A DNA stretch of 13,410 bases from Anaerolineales bacterium (GCA_028687395.1 JAQUAE010000012.1:1-13410), one strand, 5' to 3'. Positions 6,532 to 13,187 are shown, counted from the first letter of the stretch. Numbers and translations are program-made. Notes: generated by a model from the sequence alone, not told the origin.

Positions 6532-7437
6532 TTAACCCTGCGGGGGCTTGCCGCAGTCGCACCCCTCGCCATCATGCTTGTCGCACGGCGCCTGGGCCTT
6601 GCGCTGCAGGGCTTCCAGCTCATCAGCGGGGTGCACTTCAGCGCCAGGAAATTCCTGCTGGGTGCCATTCTCGAATTCGACCACCACCGAGGCCTTCAGC
6701 GGGAAGGTGTCCACCACCCGGCCTTCGCCTTGCGGGGTGATCACCCGCTTGCCGCGCTTGGGGAGCTGCCTGTTGGCTTCCACGTACTGCTCGTACTCGT
6801 AGACCAGGCAGCAGCGCAGCCGGCCGCACATCCCGGTGATCTCAGAGGGCGTCAGGGAGATGCCCTGCTCCTTGGCCATCTTGATCGAGATGGGCGAGAA
6901 CTCGGTGAGGAACATCGAGCAGCAGCGGTTTTCCAGCCCGCAGGCGCCCATCCCACCCAGCATCTTGGCTACGTCGCGCGGGCCGATCTGGCGCATCTCG
7001 ATGCGCGCCCGCGGGTAGAGGCGCTTCATGGCGTTGCGCAGCCGCTTCAGGTCGACCTTGTCTTCGGCTTCGCTGTTGTACAGGAAGGACAGGCGCTCGC
7101 CATCAAAGCTGAATTCCGCCGCCACGATCTTGACCCCCTCGTAGCCGATCTCCGCCGCCTTTGCCCGGCAGTTGATCATGGCTTCGACTTCCTTCTGGCG
7201 CCAGACCTGGCGCAGCACCAGGTCACGCGGCGTGGCCTTGCGCTGGATGGCCTTCCACCTGCCCTCCAGCGGTGGGCTGGGGTTCTCCACCACGCCGACG
7301 ATTTCCCCCAATTGGCTGCCGCGGCTGGTATCGACCACGGCAAAGTCGCCCACCTGGACGTCCTGGTAGGCGCTGGCGTCGAAGTGGTAGACTTTACCGA
7401 CTTTTTGAAAACGGATACCCACGATCAGGGGTGGCAT
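6532..7437 (-). CDS. ricT: PSP1-domain protein RicT/YaaT-like, iron-sulfur protein
   Basis: A 301-residue protein. The PSP1 core shows IVGIRFQKVGKVYHFDAS at the N-terminus, then paired cysteine motifs CGLENRCC (C166, C172, C173) and CGRLRCC (C204, C209, C210). In Bacillus subtilis RicT forms the RicA-RicF-RicT (Y-complex) that carries [4Fe-4S] clusters and acts on mRNA maturation with RNase Y; the conserved cysteines there belong to the cluster sites. A barrel-like segment follows (RGKRVITPQGEGRVVD). The C-terminus adds a hydrophilic tail with three more cysteines (C285, C293, C295), which I do not think is standard. AAAGGA sits upstream of the ATG. No ricA or ricF gene is visible here. Its place between mrp and PIG-L in the iron-sulfur operon fits a cluster-binding role. 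Confidence 0.9.
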   Translation of the reverse strand: MPPLIVGIRFQKVGKVYHFDASAYQDVQVGDFAVVDTSRGSQLGEIVGVVENPSPPLEGRWKAIQRKATPRDLVLRQVWRQKEVEAMINCRAKAAEIGYEGVKIVAAEFSFDGERLSFLYNSEAEDKVDLKRLRNAMKRLYPRARIEMRQIGPRDVAKMLGGMGACGLENRCCSMFLTEFSPISIKMAKEQGISLTPSEITGMCGRLRCCLVYEYEQYVEANRQLPKRGKRVITPQGEGRVVDTFPLKASVVVEFENGTQQEFPGAEVHPADELEALQRKAQAPCDKHDGEGCDCGKPPQG

Positions 7438-7505
7438 ACGGTCCTTTAACTAGCAGATCAACCTATATCGAGCCAAGCCAGGTCTATTGTAATGCGAAAT
7501 GGCGA

Positions 7506-8588
7506 TTAACCCACCAGGTTGATCGGGACGATGTTCCCCTGGGTCATGGCTGCCACGGAGATCTTGGCGGCCACCTGCTGGGAGATGCCCACCAGCGCCT
7601 TGGCCACCGCGCTCTCCGGCTGGCTGATCACCACCGGCAGGCCGGCATCGCCCCCCGCCCGAACGGCGGGGTCGATCGGGATGGCGCCCAGGAAGTCGAT
7701 GCCGGCGTCCCTGGCCAGTTGTTCGCCGCCGCCAGCGCCGAAGATATCCATGCGCTGCCCATCGGCCAGCTCCAGGTAGCTCATGTTTTCGACCACGCCG
7801 AAAACGGGCACGTCGAGCTGGCGGAACATCTCCACGCTGCGGCGGGCGTCCTCCAGCGAGACGCGCTGCGGCAGGGTGACGATCAGGCTGCCGCTCAAGG
7901 GCAGCGATTGCGCCAGGCTGAGGGCGGCATCGCCCGTACCCGGCGGCAGGTCGACCACCAGGTAATCCAGCTCGCCCCACTCCACGTCGGAGAGGAACTG
8001 GCGGATGGCGGAGTGCAGCATCGGGCCGCGCCAGATGAGCGGCTGGTCGGGCTTCACCAAAAAGCCGATGGACATCAGCTCCACACCATGAGCCTTGGCG
8101 GGGCGCAGCTTGCCGCCAGGTTGCTCCGGCAGGCGCGCCACGCCCATCATGGTGGGTACGTTCGGGCCGTAAATGTCGGCGTCCAGCAGCCCGACGCGCG
8201 CACCGCTGTTCGCCAGGACGACCGCCAGGTTGACGGCCACGGTGCTCTTGCCCACTCCGCCCTTGCCCGAAGCCACGGCGATGGCGTTGCGGATGGGCAG
8301 CTCCAGCAACCCGCGCGAGCGCCCATCGCTGGGCACGCTCGAATCCAGCTTGATCTGCACCGCCTCCACGCCGGGGATGGCTTCTACCGCCTGGCGGGCT
8401 TCGCGCTCGATTTGGCCGCGCAACGGGCAGGCGGGGGTAGTCAGCATGATGGTAAAACTCACCTGCCCTCCCTGGATGTCCAGGTCGCGCACCATGTTCA
8501 GAGTGACCAGGTCCTTGTGCAGTTCAGGTTCCTGCACCTTGCTCAACGCAGCCAGGACGGCGTCCTGGGTGATGTTCGCTTTTGTCAT
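7506..8588 (-). CDS. apbC: Mrp/ApbC-type Fe-S carrier P-loop ATPase (with MIP18 domain)
   Basis: A 360-residue protein of two parts. Residues about 5-85 are the MIP18/DUF59 domain with TTPACPLRG (C54). From 100 on is a ParA/MinD-type ATPase with the deviant Walker A SGKGGVGKST (107-116), DADIYGPNVPTMMG (136-149), a Walker B-like VVDLPPGTGD (211-220) and the family landmark VVENMSYLE (265-273). Mrp/ApbC/NBP35 proteins bind an Fe-S cluster at a dimer interface and hand it to target proteins. After ENMSY most members carry CPxC. This one reads LELADGQRMDIFG and has no cysteine there, so the classical bridging site is missing. AAGGGA precedes the ATG. It lies 113 bases after nuoI, in line with a role in maturing complex I clusters (inference). 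Confidence 0.93.
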   Translation of the reverse strand: MTKANITQDAVLAALSKVQEPELHKDLVTLNMVRDLDIQGGQVSFTIMLTTPACPLRGQIEREARQAVEAIPGVEAVQIKLDSSVPSDGRSRGLLELPIRNAIAVASGKGGVGKSTVAVNLAVVLANSGARVGLLDADIYGPNVPTMMGVARLPEQPGGKLRPAKAHGVELMSIGFLVKPDQPLIWRGPMLHSAIRQFLSDVEWGELDYLVVDLPPGTGDAALSLAQSLPLSGSLIVTLPQRVSLEDARRSVEMFRQLDVPVFGVVENMSYLELADGQRMDIFGAGGGEQLARDAGIDFLGAIPIDPAVRAGGDAGLPVVISQPESAVAKALVGISQQVAAKISVAAMTQGNIVPINLVG

Positions 8589-8604
8589 CGTTCCCTTTCA
8601 AAAC

Positions 8605-8618
8605 ACAACGCTAGTTGT
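8605..8618. promoter_or_regulatory. Inverted repeat upstream of mrp (candidate operator)
   Basis: A perfect inverted repeat with five-base arms and a four-base centre, containing CAAC-N4-GTTG, lies 16 bases before the mrp start codon in the only sizeable gap of the operon. Cyanobacterial SufR is reported to bind CAAC-N6-GTTG, so the arms agree but the spacing does not. A weak candidate for an internal control site. Confidence 0.3.
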
Positions 8619-8701
8619 TCTCTACCGTTCGAATGTCCTGCCCGTTTCTACCGCTGGTGGGCTGTACACCATTCAGGGAAAACGCAGCCCGCGCAAAACT
8701 A

Positions 8702-9313
8702 TCAAGCCACGCCCACCTTGCGGGCAGCCTTGGCTTCTTCGGCAGCCTTGCGAATCTCTTCCTCACGGGCGTAGTTGGTGGGGCGAATCTCGGCGTAATA
8801 CTCGACCGGGCGGCTGAGCTTCTCCTTATTATAGATGTTGGAGGTGAAGCGATCGTAGACTGCAATCTCGTAATCGTGGTCCATCTTGATGGCGTCGAAG
8901 GGGCAATACTCGGCGCAGAAGCCGCAGTTCATGCAGATATCGACGTCGATGTAGAACTCGGCCGGTTCCGGCACCGGGCGCCCGGTCTTCGGATCCGTGG
9001 AGCGCACGATCCAGATGCATTGCGGCGGGCACACCTTGGCGCAGATGCCGCACGAGGTGCAGCGATGCTTGATTTGCCCGTTCTCGTCCGTCTCGTAGAC
9101 CAGGAAGGGAACGTAGCGGAACTCTTCCGGCACTGGCAGTTTCTCGTTGGGGTACTGGACGGTGAAGATGCCGCGGGCATCTTTGCTGCTGCGGTGGGCG
9201 ATGCCCTGCGGGGTGAAATAACGCTTGCCCAACCACTTGATATCATCCAGGTAGGTGCCGAAAAACCGCCGGGCGGTGACCAGCAGGCCTTTGACAATCC
9301 CTATTCCGTCCAT
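8702..9313 (-). CDS. nuoI: NADH-quinone oxidoreductase subunit I (NuoI)
   Basis: A 203-residue ferredoxin-like subunit of complex I. It carries two 4Fe-4S motifs, CTSCGICAKVCP (C85, C88, C91, C95) and CMNCGFCAEYCP (C127, C130, C133, C137), spaced as in NuoI, where they hold clusters N6a and N6b that pass electrons towards NuoB. The N-terminal stretch VKGLLVTARRFFGTYLD is the amphipathic helix that seats the subunit on the membrane arm. The end is a charged helix rich in Ala, Glu and Lys. GGAGAG lies upstream of the ATG, and the gap from nuoCD is 49 bases. In classical nuo clusters nuoI follows nuoH; here it follows nuoCD directly and no membrane subunit is present. Confidence 0.95.
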   Translation of the reverse strand: MDGIGIVKGLLVTARRFFGTYLDDIKWLGKRYFTPQGIAHRSSKDARGIFTVQYPNEKLPVPEEFRYVPFLVYETDENGQIKHRCTSCGICAKVCPPQCIWIVRSTDPKTGRPVPEPAEFYIDVDICMNCGFCAEYCPFDAIKMDHDYEIAVYDRFTSNIYNKEKLSRPVEYYAEIRPTNYAREEEIRKAAEEAKAARKVGVA

Positions 9314-9362
9314 AGATTCTCTCCGTTCAACGCGTCCTTCAAGGTAGCTCGATGAATGCTCA

Positions 9363-11105
9363 TCACCGGTCGACCTCGCCCAGCACGATGTCGATTGAGC
9401 CGAGGATGATGACCACGTCGGCGATCTTGTTACCCAGCGCCATGGGCTCCAGGGTGGTCAGGTTGATGAAGGAGGGGGCGCGCACGTGATAGCGCCACGG
9501 GTTGGGCTTACCGTTGGAAATCACGTAATAGCCCAACTCGCCCTTCGGCCCTTCGACGCGGCCGTAAGCCTCGCCGGCGGGCACGCGCACCTGGTACTGG
9601 GGCTTGCCTTCCTGGATCGGCCCGTCGGGGATGTCGCGCACCGCCTGCTGCAGGATGCGCAGGCTCTGGCGGATCTCGTCCAGGCGGATCAGGTAACGGT
9701 CGTAGACGTCGCCGTGATAACGCACCGCCACATCGAAATCGAAACGCTCGTAGATGCTGTACGGGTCCGCCCGGCGCACATCGTAGGGCACGCCCGAGCC
9801 GCGCAGCACCGGTCCCACCGCCGAGAGGGCGATGGCTTGCTCAGGGCGCAGCACGCCCACGCCCTCGGCGCGCATGCGGATGATGTCGTTGTTGGTCAGG
9901 TACAGGTCGAGCTCGTCGATCTTGCGCGGCAGGCGCTCGTACACCAGGTCGCGCACCCGTTCGAGCACCCCCTCCGGGAAATCGCGCGCCACCCCGCCGA
10001 AGCGGAAGTAGTTGCACATCATGCGCGATCCCGAGACCGCTTCGAAGACGTCAAGGATGAGCTCCCGTTCTTCGAAGGCGTAGATCAGAGGGGTGAAATA
10101 GGCGCCCAGGTCGTTGAGCAGGAAGCCGATCGCCAGCAGGTGGTTGACGATACGGGTCAGCTCCGCCATGATCACGCGGATGTACTCGCAGCGCTCCGGC
10201 GGCTTGACGCCCATCAGCTTTTCCACAGCCAGGGCGTAGCCGAAGTTGTTGCTCATCGAGCAGAAATAGTCCAGCCGGTCGGTGAAGGGCATGTTCTGCA
10301 GGTAGGTGTTGCGCTCGCCGATCTTCTCGTGGTTGCGGTGCAGGTAGCCCATCACCGGCTTCAACGCCACCACCGTCTCACCGTCCAGGGTGACCACCAT
10401 GCGGAAGACGCCGTGCGTCGAGGGATGCTGCGGGCCGAGATTGACTATCACCTGGTCGGTCTTCATCGTTGTCGAAGCGCCGCGCTGCTCGACCTTGCCC
10501 AGCGCCGCGTATAGGGCGGCATCGCCCTCCGGCACCCAGGTCTCCGGGTTGAAACCGGCCGGGTAGCTCACGTTCTTGTGGAAGGGATTCTTGTCCTCCG
10601 CGCGCCAGACGTGCCCCTCCGGCCAGCGGCTCTTGAAGGGCTTGGCGTCCTCCTCGTAATAGGGCTCGCGCCAATCCTTGCGCAGCGGGTGCCCTTCGAA
10701 GCCCTCCCACATCAGGATGCGGCGCAGGTCTGGGTGCCCTTCGAAGCGGATGCCCAGCAGGTCGTAAGCCTCGCGCTCTTGCAGCTCGGCGCCAGGAAAG
10801 ACAGGGACCAGGGAAGGCGCCCGCGGGTCGTCGCGGGGTATCTGCGCCTTCAACACCAGGGCCGACCCACCCACCGATTGGTAGAGGTGGTAGACCACTT
10901 CCATCTTGCCCTCCGGCAGGTAATCGACGCCGGTCACGGAGGACAGGTAATCAAAGCCCAGCTCATCGCGCAAGGCTGTGGTCACCTCGAGCAGCCGCCC
11001 CGGCTGCACCAGGTAACCCTCGTAACCAGGGCGTTCATCGGGGGTAACGGCGCCCGGAAAGCGCTCTGCCAGGTCGAGTGTGCGTGTGACGGTTTGTTCG
11101 CTCAT
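9363..11105 (-). CDS. nuoCD: Fused NADH-quinone oxidoreductase subunits C and D (NuoCD)
   Basis: A single 580-residue frame joins NuoC and NuoD. Residues 1-205 are NuoC: FDYLSSVTGVDY, EREAYDLLGIRFEGHPDLRR, then HPLRKDW. Residues from about 214 are NuoD: NLGPQHPSTHGVFR with the quinone-site histidines H227 and H231, GYLHRNHEKI, and the canonical C-terminus VLGEVDR. The linker (about 190-213) is short and hydrophilic. The cysteine pairs that hold NiFe in group 4 hydrogenases are absent, so this is complex I and not a hydrogenase. NuoD ends at the quinone pocket next to NuoB. Met214 could start a separate NuoD, but no Shine-Dalgarno precedes it. The gene begins 14 bases after the nuoB stop with only a weak ribosome binding site, so translational coupling is likely. 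Confidence 0.95.
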   Translation of the reverse strand: MSEQTVTRTLDLAERFPGAVTPDERPGYEGYLVQPGRLLEVTTALRDELGFDYLSSVTGVDYLPEGKMEVVYHLYQSVGGSALVLKAQIPRDDPRAPSLVPVFPGAELQEREAYDLLGIRFEGHPDLRRILMWEGFEGHPLRKDWREPYYEEDAKPFKSRWPEGHVWRAEDKNPFHKNVSYPAGFNPETWVPEGDAALYAALGKVEQRGASTTMKTDQVIVNLGPQHPSTHGVFRMVVTLDGETVVALKPVMGYLHRNHEKIGERNTYLQNMPFTDRLDYFCSMSNNFGYALAVEKLMGVKPPERCEYIRVIMAELTRIVNHLLAIGFLLNDLGAYFTPLIYAFEERELILDVFEAVSGSRMMCNYFRFGGVARDFPEGVLERVRDLVYERLPRKIDELDLYLTNNDIIRMRAEGVGVLRPEQAIALSAVGPVLRGSGVPYDVRRADPYSIYERFDFDVAVRYHGDVYDRYLIRLDEIRQSLRILQQAVRDIPDGPIQEGKPQYQVRVPAGEAYGRVEGPKGELGYYVISNGKPNPWRYHVRAPSFINLTTLEPMALGNKIADVVIILGSIDIVLGEVDR

Positions 11106-11119
11106 CTCTTAGCCTGCCT

Positions 11120-11779
11120 CTATCCTTGCTCAACTTCCGGAGAGGGGATATTCAATTCCGCCTGCAGCTTTTCCTGCGCGTGCAGCTTGATCGCCTCGTA
11201 ATCGCGGGGGTCCATGATATCCGGCCCGAATACGGGCACCGGGATGGCTGCTTCGCTTTCCTTGTCGTACCAGCGGGCGGTCTTCAGGGTTTGCTTGTCG
11301 ATCTTCTTCTGCAGCGTGATCAGCCCGTGAAGCAGCGCCTGCGGGGTGGGCGGGCAGCCGGGGATGTAGACGTCCACCGGGATGTAGTTGTCGATCCCCG
11401 AGACCACGTTGTAGCCCTCTTTGAACGGTCCGCCGCCGGAGGCGCAGGCGCCCATCGCCACCACGTACTTCGGCTCGGGCATCTGGTTGTACAGGCGCAC
11501 GATTTGCGGAATCATCTTCTTGGTCACCGTCCCGGAGACCAGCAGCAGGTCGGTCTGGCGCGGGCTGGGGCGCATCACCTCCATGCCGAAGCGGGCGATG
11601 TCGAAACGGCTGGTGGCGGTGGCGATCATCTCGATGGCGCAGCAGGCCAATCCGAAGAACATCGGCCACACCGAAGATCGCCGGCTCCAGTTGTAGATCT
11701 TGTCCAGCGTGGTGATGGCTATCTGCCCTTGCATCTCGGGGGGGACGTCGTATTGCGGTGAATTGAGCTCGTCGCTCAT
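11120..11779 (-). CDS. nuoB: NADH-quinone oxidoreductase subunit B (NuoB)
   Basis: A 219-residue protein that holds cluster N2, the last Fe-S centre before quinone. The ligands are visible: the tandem cysteines in FFGLACCAIEM (C46, C47), GACASGGG (C112) and PGCPPTP (C142). MRPSPRQTDLLLVSGTVT is also diagnostic. The start at 11779 is chosen over an ATG 24 bases further upstream because AGGAGGT (11789-11795) lies nine bases before it, and its ATG overlaps the TGA of iscX by four bases (ATGA). That overlap ties translation of nuoB to iscX. It is usual for nuoA to precede nuoB; here iscX takes that position. Confidence 0.96.
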   Translation of the reverse strand: MSDELNSPQYDVPPEMQGQIAITTLDKIYNWSRRSSVWPMFFGLACCAIEMIATATSRFDIARFGMEVMRPSPRQTDLLLVSGTVTKKMIPQIVRLYNQMPEPKYVVAMGACASGGGPFKEGYNVVSGIDNYIPVDVYIPGCPPTPQALLHGLITLQKKIDKQTLKTARWYDKESEAAIPVPVFGPDIMDPRDYEAIKLHAQEKLQAELNIPSPEVEQG

Positions 11780-11988
11780 AACGGATTTACCTCCTCGAAC
11801 CATTCTTGTACGATCGCTTCCAGGATGGCCTCGTTCGCCAACTGCGGGTCATCGGCGAAGTCAGGTAGCGTGATCACCCAGCGGTAAATCATGCCCAACG
11901 AGGCCTCTTCCGGCCGGACGCCCGGGTAGCGGCTGATCAGCTCCCTGGCGATGGCATAAGAATCTTCCCAGGTCAATGTTTGACCCAT
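11776..11988 (-). CDS. iscX: IscX/YfhJ-like Fe-S cluster assembly protein
   Basis: A 70-residue acidic protein, close to the 66 residues of E. coli IscX. It matches family landmarks through its length: LTWEDSYAIARELISRYPGV at the N-terminus, then RWVITLPDFADDPQLANE and ILEAIVQEWFEE at the end. IscX is a small adaptor that binds IscS and iron and modulates cluster assembly. No iscS, iscU or sufBCD is in this window. The start at 11988 is preferred over one at 12033 because the latter lies within the -35 box of a good promoter; the expected transcript starts only about ten bases before 11988 and has no Shine-Dalgarno. The gene leads the operon and overlaps nuoB by four bases, so Fe-S supply and complex I are co-expressed. 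Confidence 0.85.
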   Translation of the reverse strand: MGQTLTWEDSYAIARELISRYPGVRPEEASLGMIYRWVITLPDFADDPQLANEAILEAIVQEWFEEVNPL

Positions 11989-12004
11989 GGTCAACCGGGT
12001 AAAG

Positions 12005-12033
12005 ATTATACCCCGCACCCAGGCGCGGGTCAA
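12005..12033 (-). promoter_or_regulatory. Promoter of the iscX-nuo operon
   Basis: On the minus strand a TTGACC -35 (12028-12033) and a perfect TATAAT -10 (12005-12010) are separated by exactly 17 bases. Transcription would start near 11998, leaving only about ten bases before the iscX ATG at 11988. Confidence 0.75.
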
Positions 12034-12046
12034 TACTTATTTACGT

Positions 12047-12058
12047 CAATATATATTG
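12047..12058. promoter_or_regulatory. 12-base palindrome in the divergent promoter region (candidate operator)
   Basis: CAATATATATTG is a perfect palindrome. It overlaps the -35 box of the regulator promoter and lies 13 bases from the -35 box of the iscX promoter. A dimeric winged-helix regulator bound here would block its own promoter and could affect the divergent one. A TCAATA half-site recurs at 12030-12035 and 12046-12051. Confidence 0.4.
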
Positions 12059-12084
12059 CTTTATTTCGTTGAGGCAGGTATAAT
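12056..12084 (+). promoter_or_regulatory. Promoter of the SufR-like regulator, probably leaderless
   Basis: TTGCTT (12056-12061) and a perfect TATAAT (12079-12084) are 17 bases apart. The expected start of transcription falls on or within a base or two of the ATG at 12091. The bases between the -10 and the ATG are only six C residues, with no Shine-Dalgarno. Confidence 0.7.
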
Positions 12085-12090
12085 CCCCCC

Positions 12091-12705
12091 ATGAAGACTG
12101 CCCGGCAGAGAATCGTCGCCTATCTGGCCGCCAAAGGCCGCGCCACCCCGCGCCAGATCAGCCAGGCGCTCAAGACCTCCCCCGCCAACATCCGCCACCA
12201 CCTGTCTATCCTGCAAGAGGAGGGCGTGGTGCGCCCGGTAGGTCGCGCCTTGCCAGACGGGCGAGGGCGCCCGGCGCGCGCTTTCAGCCTCACCCAACAG
12301 CGCCAGGAGCACAACCTGGAAGCGCTTGCCTCGGCGCTGCTGGACGAGCTGGAGACTCAGACACCCGAGACAGGCGCCGAACCTGCCTTGCGCCGCCTGG
12401 CGAGGCGCCTGGCAACCAGTGGCGGCGCGCCGCCGGGCGGCAACCTCACCCAGCGCCTGATCGCCGCCATGGGGCGCCTGAACGGCATGCGCTACCACGC
12501 CCATTGGGAAGCCCGCCCCCCTGCCCCGCGCCTGGTCCTGGGCCACTGCCCCTACGCCGCCATCCTCGACCAGCACCCCGAGCTGTGCCGCCTGGACGCT
12601 TACCTATTAGAAGCGTTGCTCTCCACCCCGGTGACCCAGACTGCCCGCCTGGAGCTGGACCGCCAGGGAGTGCCTTATTGTGCGTTCTCCCTCGCCGTGC
12701 GCTGA
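12091..12705 (+). CDS. SufR-like winged-helix regulator with Fe-S cysteine motif (COG2345 type)
   Basis: A 204-residue transcription regulator. Residues 1-50 form a winged helix-turn-helix (ATPRQISQALKTSPANIRHH for the helices), followed by the wing DGRGRPARAFSLT typical of SufR/COG2345 proteins. The C-terminal domain carries GHCPYAAILDQHPELCRLD, giving C153-x12-C166, and YCAF with C197. SufR uses a C-x12-C-x13-C-x14-C pattern to hold a [4Fe-4S] cluster and represses Fe-S assembly genes. Here the third cysteine position reads LLSTPV and has none, so three cysteines remain. Its divergent placement against iscX, nuoB, nuoCD, nuoI, mrp and ricT makes an Fe-S responsive switch for that operon plausible (inference). 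The start at 12091 sits at the predicted transcription start. Confidence 0.82.
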   Translation: MKTARQRIVAYLAAKGRATPRQISQALKTSPANIRHHLSILQEEGVVRPVGRALPDGRGRPARAFSLTQQRQEHNLEALASALLDELETQTPETGAEPALRRLARRLATSGGAPPGGNLTQRLIAAMGRLNGMRYHAHWEARPPAPRLVLGHCPYAAILDQHPELCRLDAYLLEALLSTPVTQTARLELDRQGVPYCAFSLAVR

Positions 12706-12729
12706 GCGGGCAAGCCAGGCTGCGCTTCT

Positions 12730-12738
12730 TGGTACAAT
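12730..12738 (+). promoter_or_regulatory. Candidate extended -10 promoter for the small lipoprotein
   Basis: TGGTACAAT fits TGn followed by a TACAAT -10. No -35 is recognisable 17 bases upstream, which is acceptable for an extended -10 type. It lies 48 bases before the lipoprotein ATG. Confidence 0.4.
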
Positions 12739-12785
12739 AAAGCTCAGCGTGCCCCCAGCGGGAATGCTATGACAAGGAAGAGCCC

Positions 12786-13166
12786 ATGATGCGCTTACTT
12801 TGGATTGCCGTGTTGATCCCCCTCATTGCCAGCGGGTGCGCCGCGCAGGGCGACGCGCCTGCCGCAGCCGTGGAAGGCTACCTGGGCGCCCTGGTCGCCC
12901 GGGACTACGATCGCCTGGCTGGCTTCTCCTGCGCCGGCTGGGAAGCCCAGGCGCGCACCGAGTTCGACTCCTTCACCGCCGTCACCACCCAGATCGAAGG
13001 GCTGCAATGCCAGCAGGCTGGCGTCCAGGGCGAGTTCACCGAGGTGACCTGCAGCGGCAAGATCACCGCCAACTACGGCAACGAGGTGCTCGAGATTAAC
13101 CTGGCTGACCAGACCTACCTCGTCCGCATGGAAGGCGGCGAGTGGCGCATGTGCGGCTACCGCTAA
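12786..13166 (+). CDS. Small secreted lipoprotein, possibly NTF2-like
   Basis: A 126-residue protein. Residues 1-17 are a signal peptide ending in the lipobox IASGC, with the lipidated cysteine at 18. The mature part begins with an Ala-rich helix, AVEGYLGALVARDYDRLAGF, which resembles the first helix of NTF2-like/DUF4878 lipoproteins, and ends in strands (INLADQTYLVRMEGGEWRMC). Four further cysteines (C49, C75, C89, C123) could form two disulfides on the outer face of the membrane. AGGAAG precedes the ATG; a second ATG follows immediately and would shorten the protein by one residue. It is expressed away from the iscX operon, 80 bases after the SufR-like regulator. No function is assigned; the NTF2-like reading is tentative. 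Confidence 0.8.
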   Translation: MMRLLWIAVLIPLIASGCAAQGDAPAAAVEGYLGALVARDYDRLAGFSCAGWEAQARTEFDSFTAVTTQIEGLQCQQAGVQGEFTEVTCSGKITANYGNEVLEINLADQTYLVRMEGGEWRMCGYR

Positions 13167-13187
13167 CCGCCCCTCTCCCGACCGCGT

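Noticed and set aside
6058..7449. Long plus-strand frame of 463 codons opposite PIG-L and ricT
   Set aside because: A shadow of GC-rich genes on the other strand. No domain is recognisable, it spans the gap between two real genes, and it lies opposite strongly conserved motifs.
8640..8690. Hairpin GGGCTG...CAGCCC between nuoI and mrp as a terminator
   Set aside because: A six-base stem with a loop of about twenty and no T-tract on the minus strand; it does not fit an intrinsic terminator. No convincing internal promoter was found either.
7272..8774. Long plus-strand frame of 500 codons opposite mrp
   Set aside because: Same reason: antisense shadow of the Mrp coding sequence, with a His/Gln/Ala-rich composition and no motif.
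10464..10466. Separate start for NuoD at Met214 of the fused protein
   Set aside because: No Shine-Dalgarno is visible upstream and the frame is continuous with NuoC, so a fusion is the simpler reading.
11780..11803. Longer NuoB starting eight residues upstream
   Set aside because: AGGAGGT would lie inside the coding region, and the downstream ATG has ideal spacing plus the ATGA overlap with iscX.
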